Shown piece by piece: positions 20,692 through 30,135 of a stretch of 64,000 bases of DNA. The position numbers and the translations under genes are program-made. The notes under the pieces are model-generated. The model was not told the DNA's origin. It saw nothing but the letters and a program-made list of their open reading frames with translations, and did not search any database. Within the stretch, counting starts at the first letter, position 1. Each line of letters starts with the position of its first letter. Origin of the DNA: Agapetus fuscipes (lineage: Eukaryota; Arthropoda; Insecta; Trichoptera; Glossosomatidae); NCBI GenBank assembly GCA_951799405.1, contig OX637353.1, positions 11,656,001-11,720,000 of the forward strand, written 5' to 3'.

Positions 20692-21210
20692 ATAATCTAA
20701 GTTGCAAAGATATATTGACATTTTAGGTTTATATTTGAGTCGTATAACTGCAAACGCCGTCATCTCCAAATTTTATGATTTTTGAGTTAATTGTTGAATT
20801 TGATTCTGCGTAGTGTAACAAATCATTTGCTGTGTGCAATGTGATGAAAACCTCTCTTAATCCTTCGTAATTTTAATTGAAAAAGTATGACTTCGTGCAA
20901 ACGCCGTCATCTCCAACTGGTTCCAAATTGCTTTCAAAACACAAGTTTATTTTTCTCAAAATCATCGCGTAAGGAGTTGACGGCGTTTGCATTTATACGA
21001 CTCATTTAATGCATGCCCACAAAAAAACACGTGTCAGTTCGTGCTTACTAATTCTATATGTGGGCTTACAAATGAAAATCTAAATCTCAAATGAACATAA
21101 ACCCTGCAACTTGTACCGAGCTTCCCTGAAACCAAGGTGGCATTGACAATTGAACTTATTTATAAGTTTGTGTGGTCAGCTTTATTCTAACCTGTGAGTC
21201 CACGAACGCT
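20692..21210 (-). repeat. LINE-tail repeat split by a MITE
   Basis: Minus-strand copy with its 3' end at 20692 (ATCTATAATCTAAGTTGC) and 5' end near 21205. The AGTCGTATAA element occupies 20737-21003, just before the TGCATGCCCAC block. Confidence 0.8.
20737..21003. mobile_element. AGTCGTATAA-type MITE, copy 1
   Basis: Terminal inverted repeats GAGTCGTATAACTGCAAACG and CGTTTGCATTTATACGACTC, with one mismatch over at least 25 bp. TGCAAACGCCGTCATCTCC appears again as an internal direct repeat near 20898. A short ATTT on each side may be the duplication. The related copy is 32490-32755. Confidence 0.85.
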
Positions 21211-21420
21211 TTATCTGTAATCTAAGTTGCAAATATATAATTAAAAATTCATATTAAATGCATGCCTATGGATAAATGTAAGTTTGCACTAACAAATTCT
21301 GCATGTGTATTTACAAATGAAATCTGAAAATCCAAATATCAAATAAACAAGCACTCTGCAACTTTTGCCGAGCTTCCCTGAAACAGGGGTGGCATTGGCA
21401 AAGTGTAAAAAAAACTAAGT
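21211..21420 (-). repeat. LINE-tail repeat, nearly complete
   Basis: Minus-strand copy immediately abutting the previous one. Tail ATCTGTAATCTAAGTTGC. The 5' end is disrupted after GGCATTGGCAAAGTG. Confidence 0.75.
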
Positions 21421-21501
21421 CAAAGAGCAATACGCTTTATATCTGAAAAGTGGAATTAGCCATAAAATTTAATTATTGTAAAACGTAAAAATATAACAGT
21501 T

Positions 21502-21580
21502 ATGAACTTACACGCGCCTGCTTGTGGGCGTGCATTAAATATTTGTCTTCAATTCACTATGCCTTTGCAACATAAGTGTT
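21502..21580 (+). repeat. LINE-tail repeat, 3' fragment
   Basis: Retains GAACTTACACGCGCCTGCTT, GTGGGCGTGCATTAAAT and the GCAACATAAG end. Confidence 0.65.
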
Positions 21581-21644
21581 TATTCTGAGAAGGTACATTC
21601 AATATCAAATTCACTCTATGCGCAATTAGGGTAGCAGGGAGTTA

Positions 21645-21945
21645 GACCGGTTCGTAGTCTAGTAGTTAACACTTCGGGACTCGTGATTAGCAGGGAGTGG
21701 GTTCGAATCCCGACGGAGCTTGAAAAAATACTTGTTTTTTTTCAAATTTTCTCTTCGCTGGGTTAAAAAATCAATCTGCCATTACCAAAGACCAGTCACC
21801 ATAGGACTATCCAGCCTTACATCAAGTAGGTCTTTCTTGTGAATTATCGCTTTCTACAGCGACGACAAAGCTCGCAGTGGGCTGTCGAGGTGTGATTCAC
21901 ACAAAAACAGTGCTCACTAAATAAATCAGCATTATTATTTTTAAG
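21645..21945 (+). repeat. SINE-A, full length
   Basis: Head GGTTCGTAGTCTAGTAG, box B GGTTCGAATCCC, body CGCTGGGTTAAAAAATCAAT and end GTGCTCACTAAATAAATCA with an ATTATTATT tail. Confidence 0.88.
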
Positions 21946-21949
21946 AAGC

Positions 21950-22190
21950 AGATAAACTCACTGGTCTACTGGGCAACGCCACCGCTTTTTAATGAAAAGT
22001 GGAACCGTAAAGAGCCGGTATCAGTTGGCAAGCACACCCCAGCGCGCGCCTCCTTGTCCGATTCACTTTTGGCGGGAATTAATGTCTGCGCCTCTGAAGA
22101 CACACCCCGAAATTAACACTTAGGGGTCGCTGGAGTGTGAACGATTAGGAGGCTAAAAAAAGATTAAAAAATTTAGGCTGTGTATTTGGT
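21950..22190. other. GC-richer unassigned segment
   Basis: 22020-22130 holds CAGCGCGCGCCTCC and other CpG-containing words unlike its AT-rich surroundings. No gene was recognised. Confidence 0.35.
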
Positions 22191-22265
22191 GTGTCTATGA
22201 TTTATTCGGTGAGTGCTTTTTTGTGTGAATCACCCCTGAAAAGCCTCCTGCAAACTAGAAAGTTG
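22190..22265 (-). repeat. SINE-A 3' fragment
   Basis: Minus-strand tail half: GCACTCACCGAATAAATCA and GTGATTCACACAAAAAAGC. Confidence 0.65.
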
Positions 22266-22317
22266 CTATAGCAAGCGCTGAATACTCAAGAAATACCTCA
22301 GAAAACTAAAATTTAAA

Positions 22318-22437
22318 TTGAAACTCTTCAACTCTTGTCGACCTTCCCTGAAACAGGGGTGACATTGGAAATGTGAACCATTTTTTACAGTATGGGTGGT
22401 CAGCCTCATGCTACGCTATAAGTCAAGAAAAACTGTA
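22318..22437 (-). repeat. LINE-tail repeat, 5' half
   Basis: Minus strand from TCTTGACTTATAGCG through GTCACCCCTGTTTCAGGG to AAGAGTTGAAGAG. The 3' half is missing. Confidence 0.75.
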
Positions 22438-22597
22438 AAACTAAATACGAATATAAAGTATACGAATTTAAGGGATACGAATTTTTCAATGTAGCGTAAA
22501 GCATATTTTGAATATTAAAAAAATATTTTCTTGTGCTCCACCGCCGAATAAACTCACGACCCTTCGACCTTAATTTTGACTGCTAATTCATCCCTTT

Positions 22598-23173
22598 AGT
22601 GCTTGTTTGTCTTATGCCCATCAGAGGTAATTTCAGATGAGTAATGTTTGTGTGTGTACTGAACGAATGTGTCTTATGGAAACTTGAAATTCCTTTTAAG
22701 ACTATTTAAAACAGTTATGATGATGATGATGATGATGATTTGTATAGCACCGTTTCGTGACTACTGTCTCTGCAAGGGCACTTTCAGGCTTATCGCGGCG
22801 GTGAAGAAAAGGGTCTTCACTCCCTTCTTGAAGCTCTCGATCCCTTCCTTGGCGCGCACTTCAGGAGGCAGCTGGTTCCAAGTGGACGGTCCCGCAACGA
22901 CGAAAACGCAGTCTCCGAACACTCTGCTTCTTTTTCTGCATTGTGTGCTGACAGATGTAAGAGCACTGTCGGCAGATCGCAGAGTGAGCCCCCTCCCACT
23001 CAGACTCCTCGGTATTATCAGCTCCTGCAAGTACTCTGGCGCCACTCCATGCAGCGCTTCAGTATCGTGTTTTACGTTTTTTCTTAGATCAGATTATCAA
23101 GAATTTGATTCTTAAGACAATTTAATTGAAAAGTCATCTTTAAATCAAATCGTAGATAAGCCAACCAAACACT
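22598..23173 (+). mobile_element. AGTGCTTGTTTG-type MITE split by LINE end
   Basis: Left half AGTGCTTGTTTGTCTTATGC to AGACTATTTAAAACAG at about 22712. The right half resumes at about 23058 (AGTATCGTGTTTTACG) and ends AGCCAACCAAACACT at 23173. The interruption is a CR1-like LINE 3' end. Confidence 0.7.
22713..23058 (-). pseudogene. CR1-like LINE ORF2 C-terminus with ATG-type tail
   Basis: Minus-strand open segment: MAPEYLQELIIPRSLSGRGL, DSALTSVSTQCRKRSRVFGD, CVFVVAGPSTWNQLPPEVRA, then GIESFKKGVKTLFF and a stop. FGD...VAGPSTWNQLPPEVR is the recalled signature of the end of CR1/L2-type ORF2 proteins. The minus-strand 3' tail is (CAT)n at 22717-22740. It is inserted in a MITE. Confidence 0.85.
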
Positions 23174-23174
23174 G

Positions 23175-23470
23175 GGAGGACGAATTGTTTCTTATGACTA
23201 GAAAAAATGTTGCATTTTTTAAAAATATGAATTTGATATACGTGTTTAAATGAAATAAAATTCATTTTGAAAATGATTTGTATAAATTGGATAAGTAAAG
23301 TCGTAAAGGTATTTTTCTACTCCCATTTGGTAGTTTACTAATTACAAAACGGCTAACGCAATCACAATGCCATACATTTCTACACCCGTTGCATAATGTT
23401 ACATTATGCAACCGGTAACCGTGTTAAAATGAACATGTGCGCATGCGCATTGTCAGAATTGGAACCATTT
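23175..23470. other. unassigned stretch with hairpin
   Basis: A perfect hairpin GTTGCATAATG/CATTATGCAAC with a 3-nt loop lies at 23389-23413. No gene was recognised. Confidence 0.45.
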
Positions 23471-23625
23471 TTTAATTTCAAATGTCAACCTTGTATGGGG
23501 GTATGAAGACCTGTCAATCCAAGATGGCCGCAAGCGATCAGCTGATTAGGCTTCATACAATATTAGTGATATTCGGTAGGTAGGAATTACCGTGGTGATG
23601 AGACTTTCAGCCCTGTTCAGATGAA
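23470..23625 (-). repeat. relative of the CTATTCTTAG-type MITE
   Basis: Minus-strand AAAGTCTCATCACCACGGTA, CCTACCTACCGAATAT and TTGTATGAAGCCTAATCAGC match the interior of 30468-30690. Its ends are not recognisable. Confidence 0.6.
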
Positions 23626-23817
23626 AATAAATAAGTATATTTTATGTGTAGAGTCAAATAAAAATTGTTAATAGTGCTAAAATTTATCGAATTTATTTAT
23701 CGGATTGCTCCAAATAAAGCTTTCCTTTTTTCAATGGAAAATAAAAGGCTTGAAAGGAAAACAATACAAAAAATTTCACCGCAAAAAATAAAGAGACTCA
23801 AAAAGTTACTTGGTTAA

Positions 23818-24032
23818 TAGGTGAGTATGAGGTTGATCACCTATGCTGTACAAATTTGGTTCACCTGCCAATACAACTGCAGGGCATATGTTTATTTGAG
23901 TTTTGGGTTTGAATGTTTAAGCTTATATGCAGGATGTAAAAGCGCGACCTTATACATATGTGTCGGCTTGTGGGCATGAATTCAATATGAAACCTAAATA
24001 TAATTTATTTTTACAACTTAGGTTAGATTAGA
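23818..24032 (+). repeat. LINE-tail repeat, internally deleted
   Basis: Plus-strand copy with TGAGTATGAGGTTGATCACC at the 5' side and CAACTTAGGTTAGATTAGA at the end. The CCCTG hairpin block is deleted. Confidence 0.75.
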
Positions 24033-24033
24033 T

Positions 24034-24305
24034 AATTGAAGGGAATGATAAATCACACGTTTTGACAAAGGTAAGGTTTTAATTACTTCAAATGGACGAG
24101 TACATTATAATGACTATTATTCACTATTTTGTTAATTCTCTCATGGTCGTAGAAAAAGTATTGTATGCCACTGTACGTAATTAGTCTTTGTAACACTCGT
24201 GCTTTCTATTGTGCCATTCGGCTGCGCCTCATGGCACAAACTAGCACTCGTGTTAAAAAGACTATCATTACTTGGCAGTGGCATAAATAACTATTATTTT
24301 GTTAC
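24034..24305. repeat. hairpin-rich dispersed repeat, copy 1 of 2
   Basis: Matches 40325-40597 over about 270 bp. The centre is GTGCCATTCGGCTGCGCCTC then ATGGCAC, flanked by inverted ACACTCGTG/CACTCGTGT and GTCTTTGT/AAAAAGAC arms. An outer ATGCCACT/AGTGGCAT pair gives a nested fold-back shape. The class is unknown. Confidence 0.75.
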
Positions 24306-24590
24306 AGGAAAACATAAACTTTATGAAGCTATTGTTAACATCAAATCATTATTTCACTATTCAAATAACATAAAACTTTATCGGTGAAGTATACCATCAC
24401 AGCAAGTTTTGTTCCAGAACAAAACCGAAACAATGGAGTGAAGAGAGACTGTCTGCTACAGGTTTCCTAGCTGACGTCTACTGTATCTGCTCTCTAATAT
24501 ACTATAATTGTACTACTCCTGAGGTAGAATAATCTATCTTGTCTATCACAGATGACCCAGAGACAGCATTCATAGAAATCGGAAATAAAT
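24305..24590. other. unassigned stretch
   Basis: No gene or shared repeat was recognised. Confidence 0.3.
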
Positions 24591-24601
24591 TACTAATTTG
24601 T

Positions 24602-24698
24602 AATCCTACCTGAAGATGACCTATAGGGTCGAAAACGTTAGCAATCTATAATTGAAATAAATTGATATATTTAGTGAAAAGAAACAGTGTTTAATTAG
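24602..24698 (+). mobile_element. 97-bp insertion carrying hammerhead-like motif
   Basis: CTGAAGA (24610), T, GACC...GGTC stem (24618-24630), then GAAAACGTTAGC. About 60 bp with AAATAAATT and GAAACAGTGTTTAATTAG follows. TAATTTGT is present on both sides (24594-24601 and 24699-24706), giving an 8-bp target-site duplication. This is the cleanest solo unit. Confidence 0.75.
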
Positions 24699-24839
24699 TA
24701 ATTTGTTTTTAAGAAAACATAAATAATCAATCAATATGAATTTTCACAGTGTTAATACACAAACCATAAAAAATATAAATTAATAATTATTCATCTCCCT
24801 ATTGCTTGCTTGGCTTATTTACCATTTAAATCTCTCCTT

Positions 24840-25085
24840 AACTGATATGTTGGTGTGAGGCTGACCCCCCATGCTGTGAAAATTGGTTCACTTTTGTCAG
24901 TCACCCCGGTTTGCAGGAAAGGCGGCAGGGGTTACAAGGTTTATGTTCATGTGACATTTTGTTTATTTGTATACACACGTGTAGAATGTGTAGGCGCAAA
25001 TCAACATGACGAGCCTATCTGTGGGAATTTTATATGAGTTTTGAATGTTAATCTACATATATTTGCAACTTAGATTATAGTTTAT
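24840..25085 (+). repeat. LINE-tail repeat, GGCGG subfamily
   Basis: Plus-strand copy with GGAAAGGCGGCAGGGGTTAC and GTGTAGGCGCAAATC. It ends GCAACTTAGATTATAG. Confidence 0.8.
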
Positions 25086-25164
25086 GACAATGCTATTCCT
25101 TTTTAAATAAAAAAAAACAAAAAAATTTAACACGTTTTTTTTTTTATTTTCACTTATTTGAGTT

Positions 25165-25215
25165 AACAAGGCCTAAGCGCTATCGGACATTATCCGTCCA
25201 TCATCAGAGGCTAAC
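25165..25215 (-). repeat. hammerhead-like motif, GGAC stem
   Basis: Minus strand: CTGATGA (25208-25202), T, GGAC...GTCC stem (25200-25186), then GATA in place of GAAA. A mildly degraded unit. Confidence 0.5.
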
Positions 25216-25288
25216 TGAGGTTAAAAACAAAACAAAAGGGTTAAAATTCAGCGTAGAGAAGAGAAAGAGGGAAGGGTTTTTCGGGCAG

Positions 25289-25517
25289 GTACTGACTTAT
25301 AGTTGGTATGAGGTTGACCCCCCCTAGTGTAAAAAATGGTTCACTTTGCCAATGTTTCAGGGAAGGTCGGCAAGAGTTGCAGGGCTTGTGTTCATTAGAG
25401 ATAAAGTTTTTATATTGTAGGTCCACATGCGGCATGTGTTAGCGCGAACTTATACGTGTCTGCTTGTGAGAATGCATTTAATATGAATCTCAAATGATAT
25501 ATATCTTTGCAAATAAG
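25289..25517 (+). repeat. LINE-tail repeat
   Basis: Plus strand from TGACTTATAGTTGGTATG to TATCTTTGCAAATAAG. A small gap is present in the CCCCTGTTTCAGGG block. Confidence 0.8.
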
Positions 25518-26545
25518 GAACCCTTACATTTAAACCTCAGTTTTGTTTTAAATATTGAACCCGCTAAAAGCACAACAATTTTTTTTATTAAACTTTAAGT
25601 AGACTTTTTTCCTAAATTCCGATAATAAAACGTTCACGTAACATCTTCAAACAAAAGATCAATAAAGTGATGTATCATACACAACAAAAAATAAATGATA
25701 GCCCCTTGAACCTTCTGAATATTTCTGAAAGAGACTGGACGAACAAAAGGGGACGACGTTGGAGGGATCAAGCGAAGCAATACGTATTGTGTGTCTTCAG
25801 GTGACAGCCGTGTTTTATGCTCACCCTAGATCAGCGGTCAAGAGTGACAGTTTTGCCTGTATACTCATGTGTGCCATTCATGAAAACATCGAGTGAGTAC
25901 TAAAGTTAAGAAGTCTTCAGTGGGCAGAACATGTAGTACTTACAGAAGACTCAGAATAATCAGAAATGTCTAGAATACAGGTCCGGATTAAGAGCGATGC
26001 GACCAAACCAGGGCCCCCGCGTCCTAGGGCCCCCCAAGACGTTGTAGATTTATTTATTTACTGAAATACATTCATAATACACTTTTTATTCTTAAATCTA
26101 TGACATTTTTGATTATATTTTTGTAACGCTATACCTCACCAAAAAAGAGACTAAGCTCTTGTATGTGGTGAGGGGGTAAATATATTTCAATTAATTTTTC
26201 AGCGTAAATTTGTTCAAAGGGTTTTTAAGGCATTCAGGACCGAGCGGGCCCTCAAAGACTTTTTAGAAAGTAAGTAAAGAAGTAGAATAAGCTATTTGCT
26301 TTCATCTTTTTAGATCCCAAATCAATAAGGGTCTGTGGGACCTAGAGACGCCCTAATGCGACTTGCACGACATATTATGGAAAAATATTGAAACATATTT
26401 TATACAAAAAGAATAAGACAAAGTGCTCTCTAACGAGCGTCATAGACCAAATTATTTTTTAAAAATCTGGGGAGTCTCTAGAACTGGTTTTTCAAAAAAT
26501 ATTTTATAACGCCGTTTATAATTGTTTTAGATCGCAATAAATATT
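25517..26545. other. unassigned stretch
   Basis: About 1 kb without a supported gene. Near 25979, AGGTCCGGATTAAGAGCG and later GGGCCC words recall one end of hAT-type elements, but no matching opposite end was found. Confidence 0.35.
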
Positions 26546-26552
26546 TAAATAT

Positions 26553-27185
26553 TGTTACGAACTAGGAGTTCCTACGAGCGCCTGTACAGGTACAAGAGTG
26601 TGTATAAAATACCCCAGTATGATCCATGATGCTAGTAGTAAGATACGTAGAACGGCGGTCTGGTATGAGCAAAAGAAAGATATCTAGAACAGCGTTTTTC
26701 AACCTGTGGGTCGCAAGAGGTCGAGAAAACTTCAGTTTTTTTATACAACATATAATTTGTGAGACTTAAGTAAAAGGTCGATAAGAGTTATAATTATTCT
26801 ATTTAACGAAATTTCCCTAAAATCAATCATACAAGTCAGAAAAATGCTAGTTCAAAACATGTAATTACAAAGAAAATAAATATTAAAAATGGGTTTACAA
26901 AAAAGGGTTGTGAGGTCGCGAAATATTTTTTGATACTAGGGGGGTCGTGTCATGAAAAAGGTTGAAAAACACTGATCTGGAATATGCAAGAAAGATCTCT
27001 TTTTAACCTATATATAGGGACTGCAATGGTGCGGAGGTAGTTTAGTCACGCCAAGCATTTTGCCGTGAAGACCAATAACTAGAGATTATCAACTGTTGTA
27101 AATTGTGAACAAAACTGTGTAAAATCAATTCTGTTAAAATAATAATTGCAGTTTAATTAAAAGAGAACCCCAGTAAAATCTAACA
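26553..27185 (+). mobile_element. solo LTR, interrupted by hAT-like element
   Basis: Begins TGTTACGAACTAGG and ends AATCTAACA, the TGTTA...TAACA termini of an LTR. ATAT is on both sides (26549-26552, 27186-27189), a 4-bp duplication. A TATAAAATA promoter-like box lies near 26619. Without the nested element the LTR is about 340 bp. No internal gag-pol region adjoins it, so it is a solo LTR; the family is unassigned. Confidence 0.7.
26690..26974. mobile_element. hAT-like non-autonomous element
   Basis: Ends CAGCGTTTTTCAACCT and AGGTTGAAAAACACTG are 16-bp inverted repeats with one mismatch. Flanks ATCTAGAA (26682-26689) and ATCTGGAA (26975-26982) form an 8-bp duplication with one difference. 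Eight-base duplications and CAG...CTG ends are diagnostic of hAT. At 285 bp with no frame, it is a MITE. Confidence 0.9.
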
Positions 27186-27189
27186 ATAT

Positions 27190-27738
27190 TTTTTTGTTGG
27201 CGGGGGAGAGAGGGGGTGTGACATCTGTTGTTTTTCTGTCAAAGTCTTAGCACGCAAGATTGTTGAATGTTACGCTTTCACATTTGTCGAGGATTTTCAG
27301 GGAGGAGGTAGTGTCGGGACCCGGCTGACGTTGCGCAAAACACGATATTGTTTCCAAATCGCGTAAGCAATCTCTCTATATCCGCTCCGCGATGCTCGCA
27401 GAGATCAGGCGATCCCAGATTACTATTATTACGAGGATTTTATTCCGCACGATATCGTACTCGTACCTCTAAGCCGGATGCGATGCGGAAAAACTGAGAA
27501 GATCACGATGCATCGTACAAAAATAGAATACAGCAGAAAGAAAATGTTTTATACATTTTTAATAGTTTGTGTATTGGCCCTGTGAAAAATTGTTTTTCAT
27601 TTAAAAAAGATAAAAAGAGACACTAGTTATTCTTTATCAGAAGACTGTTTATTTTTACCATGAAAAAATAATCAGATGTTTTCAAGGTTCACACACAGTA
27701 TATTTATAAAACCAATTGTGTCAATTTTAAATTCAAAC
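27190..27738. other. unassigned stretch with CpG-rich core
   Basis: 27350-27530 contains many CpGs (CGCTCCGCGATGCTCGC). No frame or family was recognised. Confidence 0.35.
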
Positions 27739-27739
27739 G

Positions 27740-27912
27740 GAGCTATTCTTAGACATTTTAGTCGTCGGTTGAGTCCACGCTTTGACAAACTAATGATGCC
27801 TTGGCTGGAAGTTTCACCCCTACGGTTTTTCTTACCTACCGAATTTTGGTAATATTTGTATGAAAACTAATCAGCTGTTCACTTGCGACTAAAATATCTA
27901 AGAATAGCACCA
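27740..27912. mobile_element. CTATTCTTAG-type MITE, copy 1
   Basis: Ends GCTATTCTTAGACATTTTAG and CTAAAATATCTAAGAATAGC are inverted repeats with one mismatch over 23 bp. The interior CTTACCTACCGAATTTTGGT and AAAACTAATCAGCTGTTCAC is shared with 30468-30690. The target duplication was not resolved. Confidence 0.8.
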
Positions 27913-28102
27913 AAAGAGTTTTTTTTTTATTTCAATTGTAATTGTTGTAATAATTGTACACTTTATTTGTTTATATTTATTCCTTCCCACTTATGTTGTC
28001 TATTGATTTTATATTAAAATTTTCCATAATATATTTTACATAACTGTGATTCTATTTTTTTTTTATATGATTTTATTAAATGACCGTAGACTTTTATTTA
28101 AA

Positions 28103-28195
28103 AAAAATTATACCTGACGATGATCTAAGATCGAAAACGTTAGTAAAATTAAAGAATAAATAATTGTAAAAGTGAAAATATAAAAGAGTGTTTGG
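28103..28195 (+). mobile_element. hammerhead-like motif unit, GATC stem
   Basis: CTGACGA (28114), T, GATC-TAA-GATC stem (28122-28132), GAAAACGTTAG, then AATAAATAATTG and AAAGAGTGTTTGG. Same order and length as the 97-bp insertion at 24602, but target duplication unclear. Confidence 0.65.
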
Positions 28196-28271
28196 TAATA
28201 TTATTTCATATATATCTCAGTCAGTCATATTTTCACAGTATTTTTTACAATTTCAACTTCACTGCATTTAT

Positions 28272-28497
28272 AATACTGTAAAAAAAATGGTTCACTCTGC
28301 CAATGTCACCCCTGTGTCAGGGAAGGTCGGCAAAAGTTGTAGGGCTTATGCTCATTTGAGGTTTGGATTTTATTTGTAAGTACACATTAAGCATGTGTAA
28401 GCGTGAACTACACGTGTTTGTTTGTGGGAATGCATTTAAGAACCTTAAATGAATATATCCTTGCAACTTAGATTATAGATTATAGAGATTATAGATA
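28272..28497 (+). repeat. LINE-tail repeat, 5'-truncated
   Basis: Plus-strand copy starting ATACTGTAAAAAAAATGG and ending CAACTTAGATTATAGATTAT. Confidence 0.8.
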
Positions 28498-28559
28498 TCC
28501 TTAATGAGATAAACGGCTTAATGAGATGAGATACAAAATAAAATGATAAATAAATAAAT

Positions 28560-28660
28560 AAAAAGATCTATGATACTTAATATCCTTATATATCGATGCT
28601 TGAGACACATTTCTCTTTGACTTTGGACATAGTATCCGTGACTTGGGACATGATATCCGT
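28560..28660 (+). repeat. inverted-repeat arm, left
   Basis: ACTTAATATCCTT, TTTGACTTTGGACATAGTAT and CCGTGACTTGGGACA match the reverse complement of 30045-30135. Confidence 0.65.
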
Positions 28661-29005
28661 GATTATTTCAAATAGTACAAGAAAAATATTTTAGTATCAA
28701 AAGTAAAGAAAAAAACATTTTCCCTAGTTTTATCATTGAGGTAAGGACCCGTTTCCACACACAAGACAAATTGTTTTCACACCTTATTCGTATCCGGCAA
28801 CGAAGTATCCAATGTCAGGTTATCCGGGTGAGGGGCTTCCGTCAAACCAGGGAAGAGTCGCAAATTGACTTATAACCAACCCTGAGTCTTGGTTGCCGTG
28901 TCGTCTATCCAGCTGGGTCCGTAACCAACCGTGAAAGTAAATTATTTGTAAGTATAACCACTTGTAGACATTGTAGTCGTCTAAACAACCCTTTATATTA
29001 TCTTG
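28660..29005. other. unassigned stretch
   Basis: No gene or shared repeat was recognised between the inverted-repeat arm and the SINE-A copy. Confidence 0.3.
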
Positions 29006-29009
29006 TTGA

Positions 29010-29282
29010 CTATATTGGGATGATTTATTTATTGAGCATTTTAATTGTGTGAATCGTACCTCAAGAGCCCTCTGCCAGCTTTGTCGTCGCTGTAGAAAGC
29101 GCCTATTGTCAAGCAAGACCCAGTTGCTGTAAGGCTGGATGTATCTTAGGTGACAGGTCTTTGGTAAAGGTATATTAAAGAGCATATTTGAAAAAAAAAA
29201 AAATTGTACTCCGCTACAATTCGAACCCACGACCTTCCATTTACGAGTCCGAAGCGTTACCACTAGACTACGGACCGCTCAT
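29010..29282 (-). repeat. SINE-A, full length
   Basis: Minus strand from GGTCCGTAGTCTAGTGG (29275) through box B GGTTCGAATTGTA. The end AATAAATAAATCATCCC follows. The poly-A after the head is expanded. Confidence 0.85.
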
Positions 29283-29295
29283 ATGTATATTTACA

Positions 29296-29385
29296 AAGAT
29301 TATTTATTTGAACGGTGTACATAATTTAAGAGCGTCGTTTTTGTGTATGTTACACCTCAAGGGTCCTCTCAAATCACGGATAAGA
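29296..29385 (-). repeat. SINE-A 3' fragment
   Basis: Minus-strand AGGACCCTTGAGGTGTAAC and AAATAAATAATC portion only. Confidence 0.6.
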
Positions 29386-29404
29386 TTTTTTGTAAAGATG
29401 CGTC

Positions 29405-29525
29405 TTTAGTGTTTCTCTAAAGACACCAACAGTTTTTTGCCTTCCTCACATTAGGTGGTAGTCTGTTCCAGTCTATTGGCCCGCACACCAGAGATTACGT
29501 TCTCCAAAATAAGTGCATATCTAAC
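29405..29525 (-). pseudogene. CR1-like LINE ORF2 fragment
   Basis: Minus-strand translation contains SLVCGPIDWNRLPPNVRKAK, the GP.WN.LPP.VR signature seen at 22713-23058 and 45265-45485. A short fragment. Confidence 0.6.
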
Positions 29526-29885
29526 CGTGCGGCTAATTATGTTTAACTCTACTCGCATAGACCTGTGACGTTTGCACGTCAAGTTTTTTTTTAAATTTGT
29601 GTCGAGTCCATTGTTGACATTAACGCGGTAAACCGTCTGATACAGACCCTAGAGTAGCTTAATTTGAGTGACACTAAAAAAATGAGATTAAAAAAAGACG
29701 AAAAAAAGTACTTTCAAATCTTACACCGGACATTGTCTCCCATAGACTGGTAAACAAGAAAAGATAAGAAGAATTCATTGAAAGAAGTGAAATAATGAAC
29801 AGTTAATTTAGGATGATTTTTTTATTGGGAATTATTTGCATTATCTTTCTAAAATACTGTTCTACAAGTTTTTCGATTATTAGCA
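29525..29885. other. unassigned stretch
   Basis: No recognised gene or repeat. It may continue the LINE remnant at low similarity. Confidence 0.3.
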
Positions 29886-29887
29886 TG

Positions 29888-30022
29888 ATTAATTTGGTGA
29901 GAGCTATTTTTGTGTGAATCACACCTCAAGAGCCCTCTGCAAGCTTTGTCGTCAATAAAAAAAAAAACAACCATTCTCAAGCAAGACCCGTTTGTTGTAA
30001 GGCTGGATGGACCTTTTTATCA
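29888..30022 (-). repeat. SINE-A 3' half
   Basis: Minus-strand GTCCATCCAGCCTTACAACA to CAAGAGGGCTCTTGAGGTG and CTCACCAAATTAATCA. The head is absent. Confidence 0.75.
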
Positions 30023-30044
30023 GTTATTTCACCATTGCATTTGT

Positions 30045-30135
30045 CCCGAATCACGGATATGATTTTCGCGGATACCATGTCCAAAGTCAAAAAGAAATGT
30101 GCAAGGATATTAAGTTTGATAAATCTTTATCTAAT
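30045..30135 (-). repeat. inverted-repeat arm, right
   Basis: Reverse complement resembles 28560-28660 (TCACGGATATGATTTTC, ATGTCCAAAGTCAAAAAGAA, GGATATTAAGTTTGATAAAT). Confidence 0.65.

Noticed and set aside
24610..24640. Claim of active hammerhead ribozymes
   Set aside because: There is an extra nucleotide between CTGANGA and the stem, and stems I and III were not defined. Only a hammerhead-like motif is reported.
25979..26345. hAT element beginning AGGTCCGGATTAAG
   Set aside because: Only one candidate end was visible. No inverted partner or 8-bp duplication was found.
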